A stretch of 19,155 nucleotides of DNA from JAGNRR01 sp964612525 (GTDB lineage Bacteria; Bacteroidota; Bacteroidia; Chitinophagales; Chitinophagaceae), in NCBI GenBank assembly GCA_964612525.1, contig CAZTCQ010000054.1, positions 1 to 19,155 on the forward strand, given 5' to 3'. Within the stretch, counting starts at the first letter, position 1, and each line of letters begins with the position of its first letter. Both the position numbers and the translations under genes were made by a program. The notes under the pieces are model-generated. The model worked only from the letters and a program-made list of their open reading frames with translations, had not been told where the DNA came from and did not search any database. This document shows, one piece after another, positions 14,730 to 19,155 of this stretch.

Positions 14730-16829
14730 ATGAAAATCCCCTTTTTAACAATTGTCATGGCTATTCTCTTTTATGGCACAACTAGCGCTCAAACATTTCA
14801 ATGGGCCAAGAAATTCGAATGCGTTGGTTCTCCTATTTCTACGGGGTGTTACCCCTACAGTATTACGACGGACGCAAGTGGTAATGTATACTCTACTGGA
14901 TCCATTCAGGATACCACAGATTTTGACCCAGGACCCAACGTATATAATTTAGCGCCTTTGCTTCATCATGCAATTTTCATTTCTAAATTAGATTCTAACG
15001 GAAACTTTGTTTGGGCCAAAAGTATGGGAAACCCAACTCAGATACCATCAGGCCTTATTAATACAGGATATGATATCACTATTGGTCCAAATGGTAACGT
15101 ATATGTTACCGGGAGTTATTCTGGTGTTGTAGACTTTGACCCGGGTGTTGGAGTTTACAATTTAAATGTGCCTGCTAATAACTATTACCAACGAAATTTT
15201 ATTCTTAAGCTTGACGCTAATGGCAATTTTATTTGGGCAAAAGATATGGGAAGTACAAACAGCATTTCTTACTCCTTTGGAATACGAATTGATGATTTTG
15301 GCAATGTATTGACCGCAGGGAAATTTGGTGATACGGTGGATTTTGACCCAGGAGCTGGAGTTTACAATTTAGTCAGCAATGGTGGTTATGATGTTTTCAT
15401 TTCCAAATTAGACTCGAATGGTAATTTCATTTGGGCCAAAAGTATAGGTGGTCCTGGGGCTGAAGATCTAAACGGACTAGATCTGGATGCCGACAATAAT
15501 ATTCTAATTACAGGCCTATTCTGGGGCCAATGTGATTTTGACCCCAACGCTGGAATAGAGAATTTAACTGCACAAAGCACATTTAATACTTTTATATTAA
15601 AACTTAATTCTTCTGGAAATTTCAAATGGGCTAAACGCATAGGAGACAGTACAACTATAAGAGTTAAAGATATTTATTGCGACTTATCAAACAATGTTTA
15701 TACTACTGGGTATTTTGAAGGAACTCATGATTTTAACCCGGGAATTGGAACATTAAATTTAACCGCAATTGGTGGCAGAAATACATTTATTTCAAAAATA
15801 GATTCGAACGGGAATTTTAATTGGGCAAATCAATTTAGTCAAAGTTTTAATAGCAGTAGTGCCATTACAGGCGATGCATTGGGCAATATTTTTGTTACTG
15901 GGTTCTTTAGAGATAGTGTTGATTTTGATCCAAACATCGGACAAAATGTATTGATGGCTAGTGGCAACTTCGATCTTTTTATTTCAAAATTAAATACAAA
16001 TGGAAATTTTATATGGGCAAAACAAACACTTGGTGGTGCTGTTCTGGGAGAAGATATTACAGTTGATTCTGGCGGATATCTTTATACTACCGGATTTTTT
16101 ACGCATAGTGTAGATTTTGATCCCAGTATTGCAACTACTATCCTTTCCAACTCTATAATTACTAATCAGGCCGACGCGACAGCTTTTATTTTGAAATTAA
16201 AAGACTGTGGTAATCCAACATACTCTAACCTTACCCAATCAGCTTGTGATTCCTTAATCATTGGCAATCAGATTTTCTCAAGCACTGGCCTTTATAATGT
16301 CGTGATTGCAAATTCAATGGGATGTGATAGTGTCATAACCCTTAACCTAACTATTGATACCTTAGATATAACTATTAGTCAAAATGGAACTACTTTAACT
16401 GCGAATCAATCTGGAGCATTTTATCAATGGATAAAGTGTGAAAATAATACTATTATTCCAGGAGAAACGAATCAAAATTTCACAGCAACTAGTAATGGTA
16501 ATTATGCCGTTGTTGTAACGAAAAATAGTTGTTCCGACACCTCAACCTGTACACCTATAATGAATGTAAGCGCAAAACAACTAACGGATATTCCTTTCAT
16601 TCAAATATTTCCAAATCCGGCCAACGCCTACTTTCAAATACAAACTGAAAATATATTATCGAATTGTAATATTAAGCTAACTAACGTTTTAGGAGAAGTT
16701 GTCTATTATCAGAAAGGCTTAACTTTTAAGGAGAAACAAATAAATATTACCAATGTTGTTCCTGGCCTATATATACTGGAAATAGAGACAAGTGGAGATT
16801 CGTATAAGACTAAAATTATCAGACGATAA
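14730..16829 (+). CDS. T9SS-exported seven-bladed beta-propeller protein with type A sorting domain
   Basis: The 699-residue product has a Sec signal peptide (cleavage near SAQ, residue 21). Seven SBBP-like repeats of 64-71 residues follow. Each has a D-x-x-G-N-V-Y-x-T-G strand, a DFDPG-type loop (Asp at 64, 135, 204, 269, 334, 398 and 462) and FISKLDSNGNFIWAK. Seven units fit one closed beta-propeller, and the Asp/Asn-rich loops could bind calcium. From about 492 comes a CDSLIIGNQIF...GCDSVITLNLTI module common in secreted Bacteroidetes proteins, then an Ig-like stretch with YQW and C-S-D-T-S-T-C. The last ~80 residues (IFPNPANAYFQIQ, then VPGLYILEIE and a basic end KIIRR) are a type A T9SS sorting domain. 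It should therefore be exported by the T9SS and processed by PorU, whose gene is in this window. There is no enzyme domain; a surface or matrix-binding role is only inferred. Confidence 0.9.
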   Translation: MKIPFLTIVMAILFYGTTSAQTFQWAKKFECVGSPISTGCYPYSITTDASGNVYSTGSIQDTTDFDPGPNVYNLAPLLHHAIFISKLDSNGNFVWAKSMGNPTQIPSGLINTGYDITIGPNGNVYVTGSYSGVVDFDPGVGVYNLNVPANNYYQRNFILKLDANGNFIWAKDMGSTNSISYSFGIRIDDFGNVLTAGKFGDTVDFDPGAGVYNLVSNGGYDVFISKLDSNGNFIWAKSIGGPGAEDLNGLDLDADNNILITGLFWGQCDFDPNAGIENLTAQSTFNTFILKLNSSGNFKWAKRIGDSTTIRVKDIYCDLSNNVYTTGYFEGTHDFNPGIGTLNLTAIGGRNTFISKIDSNGNFNWANQFSQSFNSSSAITGDALGNIFVTGFFRDSVDFDPNIGQNVLMASGNFDLFISKLNTNGNFIWAKQTLGGAVLGEDITVDSGGYLYTTGFFTHSVDFDPSIATTILSNSIITNQADATAFILKLKDCGNPTYSNLTQSACDSLIIGNQIFSSTGLYNVVIANSMGCDSVITLNLTIDTLDITISQNGTTLTANQSGAFYQWIKCENNTIIPGETNQNFTATSNGNYAVVVTKNSCSDTSTCTPIMNVSAKQLTDIPFIQIFPNPANAYFQIQTENILSNCNIKLTNVLGEVVYYQKGLTFKEKQINITNVVPGLYILEIETSGDSYKTKIIRR
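14860..16200 (+). repeat. Seven in-gene repeats encoding propeller blades
   Basis: The seven protein units recur every 192-213 bases (DFDP codons at 14919, 15132, 15339, 15534, 15729, 15921 and 16113). Units 2 and 3 are closest at DNA level: both end in GGAGTTTACAATTTA after a near-identical GACTTTGACCC or GATTTTGACCC segment, suggesting fairly recent internal duplication. Later units are shorter and more diverged. Such tracts can gain or lose blades by recombination. Confidence 0.85.
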
Positions 16830-16860
16830 GAGCCCTTTCCCCACTTCTGCAATAATTGTT

Positions 16861-16898
16861 GAAAAAGTACCTTTTTCCTAAAAAATCAGTTACATTTG
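16861..16898 (+). promoter_or_regulatory. rpsO promoter region: -7 box and small palindrome
   Basis: TACATTTG (16891-16898) matches TAnnTTTG and sits 33 bases before the rpsO ATG. The nearest TTG (16859-16861) is 29 bases upstream, too far for a standard -33. A 7-bp AT-rich stem, GAAAAAG/CTTTTTC with a TAC loop (16861-16877), lies just upstream. It may act as a weak terminator for the propeller gene or simply be chance. Confidence 0.42.
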
Positions 16899-16931
16899 CA
16901 CTCCTTAAGACGAAAACAAAAGCCGTAAATC

Positions 16932-17204
16932 ATGGTAGCAATAACAAAAGAACGCAGAAAAGAAATCTTCGCTGAATATGGCGGAAGTGAGACTAACACT
17001 GGAAGCATTGAAGCACAAGTAGCTTTAATGACTGAACGTATTAACCACATTGCAGGTCACTTGAAAAACAACAAGAAAGATCATAGCAGTAAGACAGGCC
17101 TTATGACAATGGTAGGTCGTCGTAAAAGATACTTGCAGTATCTTGCTAAAACTGACTTAGAAGGCTACCGTGCCTTAATAGCTAAGTTAGGTCTTAGAAA
17201 ATAA
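16932..17204 (+). CDS. rpsO: 30S ribosomal protein S15
   Basis: S15 (uS15) is an early-assembling small-subunit protein that binds the central domain of 16S rRNA. The 90 residues match the family length and its signatures: TGSIEAQVALMTERINHI, HLKNNKKDHSSKTGL, then RRKRYLQYL and YRALIAKLGLRK at the end. The start is ATG in an A-rich leader, without a Shine-Dalgarno sequence. It is followed by a strong hairpin and then pnp, the same rpsO-pnp order found widely in bacteria; in E. coli both genes are autoregulated. Confidence 0.97.
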   Translation: MVAITKERRKEIFAEYGGSETNTGSIEAQVALMTERINHIAGHLKNNKKDHSSKTGLMTMVGRRKRYLQYLAKTDLEGYRALIAKLGLRK

Positions 17205-17215
17205 TTTTAATTTAC

Positions 17216-17247
17216 ACCCCCACGCCTTGCGTGGGGGTTACTTTTTT
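17216..17247 (+). terminator. Strong hairpin terminator or attenuator between rpsO and pnp
   Basis: A perfect 10-bp GC-rich stem (17216-17225 with 17229-17238) with a 3-base loop is followed by TAC and six T. It begins 11 bases after the rpsO stop and should end much of the rpsO message, reducing readthrough into pnp. Confidence 0.87.
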
Positions 17248-17344
17248 AACCCTAAAATGCTTTCCAATATTGGTCAGCATTTTTGTGGTTTTATAGCCCA
17301 AACTGGGCAGATCATTTAATCATTTATAAAAACAAAAAACAATT
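17248..17344 (+). promoter_or_regulatory. pnp leader with small hairpin
   Basis: The ~97 bases between the terminator and the pnp ATG hold a GCCCA/TGGGC hairpin (17296-17308) and an A-rich stretch before the start. I find no TAnnTTTG box, so the promoter of pnp is not located. In E. coli the pnp leader hairpin is the target of autoregulation; an equivalent here is only a possibility. Confidence 0.3.
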
Positions 17345-19155
17345 ATGTTTAACGTACACTCACAAACCATAGATCTAGGAGATGGCAGATCTATCAAATT
17401 AGAGACAGGCAAACTAGCGCGTCAGGCGCATGGTGCTGTTTTAGTAACTTCGGGCAACTGTGCCCTTTTAGCCACAACCGTTGCGGCTAGAGAACCAAGA
17501 CCAGGACAAGGATTTTTTCCTTTGACGGTTGATTATCAAGAAAAATTTGCGGCCGCTGGTCGTATTCCAGGCTCTTTCTTTAAGAGAGAAGGCCGTTTAA
17601 ACGATTATGAGATATTAATTTCTCGTTTAATCGATAGAGCACTTCGTCCTTTATTTCCTAAAGACTATTTGTGCGAAGTACAGGTAATGGTGCAATTACA
17701 ATCTTCTGATGAAGAAGTAACACCAGATAGCTTAGCTGGTTTAGCAGCTTCTGCAGCATTGGCGGTTTCTGATATTCCAATAACTGAAATTACTTCTGCA
17801 GTGCGTGTAGCTAAAGTAGATGGCAAATTTGTTATTAACCCAACTCGTTCTCAGATAGAAGCTTGTAGCCTTGAATTTATTATTGCTGGTACAGCTGATA
17901 ATATCATGATGGTAGAGGGTGAAAGTAATGAGTGTAGCGAAGAAGAATTAATCGAAGCAATTGAAGCAGGACATGCAGCAGTAAAAGAGCAAGTAGCAGC
18001 TATCGTTGCGTTGCGTGAGGCAGTTGGTGTAGAAGGACCAAGAGAATATACTCGTGGTTATGTAAACGAAGAATTAAGAACGAAAATCTTTGGCTTAGCT
18101 GAAGAAAAAGTAGCGGCAATTGTTCGTGGTCACTTGGCAAAAGGTGAGCGTAGCGCAGCTTACGGAAAAGTTCATGACGAAGTAGTAGAGGCTTTGGGCG
18201 AATTGTCTGAAGAAGATGCAGGCTTAGTAGGAAAATATGTAGGCGAAGTTCAAAAGCAAACAACCCGTAATATTATGCTAGACGAGGAAACTCGTATTGA
18301 TGGGCGTAAATGGGATGAAGTTCGTCCTTTGAACATGGAAACGGATTACCTAGCATCTCCTCACGGTAGCGCATTGTTTACTCGTGGTGAAACGCAGAGT
18401 TTGAGTACTGCAACTTTAGGAACGCCTGAAGATGAAAAAATGTTGGAAACAGCACAAACAAAAGAATTCCAAAAATTCTACCTTCACTATAACTTCCCTG
18501 GCTTTAGTACAGGTGAGCCAAGACCAAACAGAGGTCCTGGACGTAGAGAAGTTGGTCATGGTAACTTAGCGCAACGTTCGTTGGAAAAAGTATTACCTGC
18601 TGATTATCCTTATACCATCCGTATCATTTCTGATATTTTAGAAAGTAATGGTTCGTCTTCTATGGCTACAGTTTGTGCTGGTTCATTAGCGATGATGGAT
18701 GCGGGTGTTCCAATTAGCAAGCATGTAAGTGGTGTAGCCATGGGAATGATTTCTCGTGCTGAGGATGGTAAGTTCTGTGTACTAACTGATATCCTTGGAG
18801 ATGAAGATCACTTAGGTGATATGGATTTTAAAGTAACCGGTACACGTGATGGTATCACAGCTGTACAAATGGATATTAAAGTTGATGGACTTAGCATGGA
18901 CGTTATGCGTCAAGCATTAGCACAAGCTAATAAAGGTCGTTTACACATTCTAGACGCAATGTATGAGGCAATGCCTGAGCACCGTGCTGAAATGAAACCA
19001 CAAACACCTCGTATGTTATCTATTAATATTGATCGTGAGTTTATTGGTGCCATTATCGGACCAGGTGGTAAAGTAATTCAAGAATTACAACGTGAGACAG
19101 GTACAAACATTAGCATTGAAGAAGTGGATGAGCAAGGTATCGTAAAAATATTCTC
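17345..19155 (+). CDS. pnp: Polyribonucleotide nucleotidyltransferase (PNPase), 3' partial
   Basis: PNPase is a trimeric phosphorolytic 3'-to-5' exoribonuclease and RNA polymerase that degrades mRNA and trims structured RNA. The frame is open from ATG 17345 to the window edge (603 codons). The first RNase PH domain includes FPLTVDYQEKFAAAGRIPGS and LIDRALRPLFP. An all-helical linker follows (about residues 190-300). The second RNase PH domain contains FPGFSTGEPRPNRGPGRRE, SSSMATVCAGSLAMMDAGVP and DILGDEDHLGDMDFKV. Asp488, Asp494 and Lys496 correspond to the E. coli catalytic Asp486, Asp492 and Lys494. The KH domain starts near residue 555, with the loop IIGPGGKVIQ; the C-terminal S1 domain would lie beyond the edge. 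The start is ATG 140 bp after rpsO, behind a strong hairpin. Confidence 0.97.
   Translation, partial: MFNVHSQTIDLGDGRSIKLETGKLARQAHGAVLVTSGNCALLATTVAAREPRPGQGFFPLTVDYQEKFAAAGRIPGSFFKREGRLNDYEILISRLIDRALRPLFPKDYLCEVQVMVQLQSSDEEVTPDSLAGLAASAALAVSDIPITEITSAVRVAKVDGKFVINPTRSQIEACSLEFIIAGTADNIMMVEGESNECSEEELIEAIEAGHAAVKEQVAAIVALREAVGVEGPREYTRGYVNEELRTKIFGLAEEKVAAIVRGHLAKGERSAAYGKVHDEVVEALGELSEEDAGLVGKYVGEVQKQTTRNIMLDEETRIDGRKWDEVRPLNMETDYLASPHGSALFTRGETQSLSTATLGTPEDEKMLETAQTKEFQKFYLHYNFPGFSTGEPRPNRGPGRREVGHGNLAQRSLEKVLPADYPYTIRIISDILESNGSSSMATVCAGSLAMMDAGVPISKHVSGVAMGMISRAEDGKFCVLTDILGDEDHLGDMDFKVTGTRDGITAVQMDIKVDGLSMDVMRQALAQANKGRLHILDAMYEAMPEHRAEMKPQTPRMLSINIDREFIGAIIGPGGKVIQELQRETGTNISIEEVDEQGIVKIF

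Noticed and set aside
14860..16200. Tandem repeats as a CRISPR array or mobile-element repeat
   Set aside because: The ~200-base period, in-frame coding sense and propeller motifs explain them fully; there are no short identical repeats with unique spacers.
16861..16877. GAAAAAG/CTTTTTC hairpin as a firm terminator of the propeller gene
   Set aside because: The stem is only 7 bp, mostly A-T, and lacks a following T-run, so it was mentioned only as a weak possibility.

Overview
The window reads as chromosomal DNA of a Bacteroidota (Bacteroidetes) bacterium, probably Flavobacteriales-like. The evidence is adjacent porU and porV genes of the type IX secretion system (T9SS), a gldE-like gliding gene after mutY and ssb, a secreted protein with a type A T9SS sorting domain, TAnnTTTG promoter-like boxes, AT-rich leaders without Shine-Dalgarno sequences, and a Bacteroidetes-style one-cysteine DksA/TraR protein. 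The order-level placement is inference. No tRNA, rRNA, insertion sequence, phage gene or CRISPR array is visible, and the base composition looks uniform.

Left end (1-2407): the 3' part of a DksA/TraR-family gene with a long lysine-rich N-terminal extension runs rightwards and meets fabH running leftwards. A strong hairpin between them can terminate both. Upstream of fabH, on the same strand, is a small secreted protein made of three 49-residue repeats, with its own terminator.

Minus-strand block (2524-10916), in transcription order: mutY, ssb, gldE-like, porU, porV, ispF. DNA repair and single-strand-binding genes sit with the T9SS sortase PorU, its outer-membrane partner PorV and a terpenoid precursor enzyme. 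No gldD follows gldE and no gldJ precedes porU. The GldE-like protein lacks the usual C-terminal CorC/HlyC domain.

Plus-strand block (10989-14652), divergent from mutY across 72 bp: an HU/IHF-family DNA-binding protein, a membrane-anchored TPR protein, a 30-residue extremely basic protein resembling the AURKAIP1/COX24 (mS38) C-terminus, ribonuclease G, and a PnuC-type transporter 3 bp behind rng.

Right end (14730-19155): a T9SS-exported seven-bladed beta-propeller protein, then rpsO, a strong hairpin and pnp (PNPase, cut by the window edge). Two RNA-decay enzymes (RNase G and PNPase) and ribosome-linked genes therefore lie within about 7 kb. PorU and PorV would plausibly process and release proteins such as the propeller, so the window holds parts of the export machinery and a probable client. 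Four genes (ispF, gldE-like, mutY, TPR) appear to start with TTG. I see no convincing undescribed multi-gene system. The most interesting items are the 30-residue basic protein, the three-repeat secreted protein, the shortened GldE context and the lysine-rich DksA fusion.
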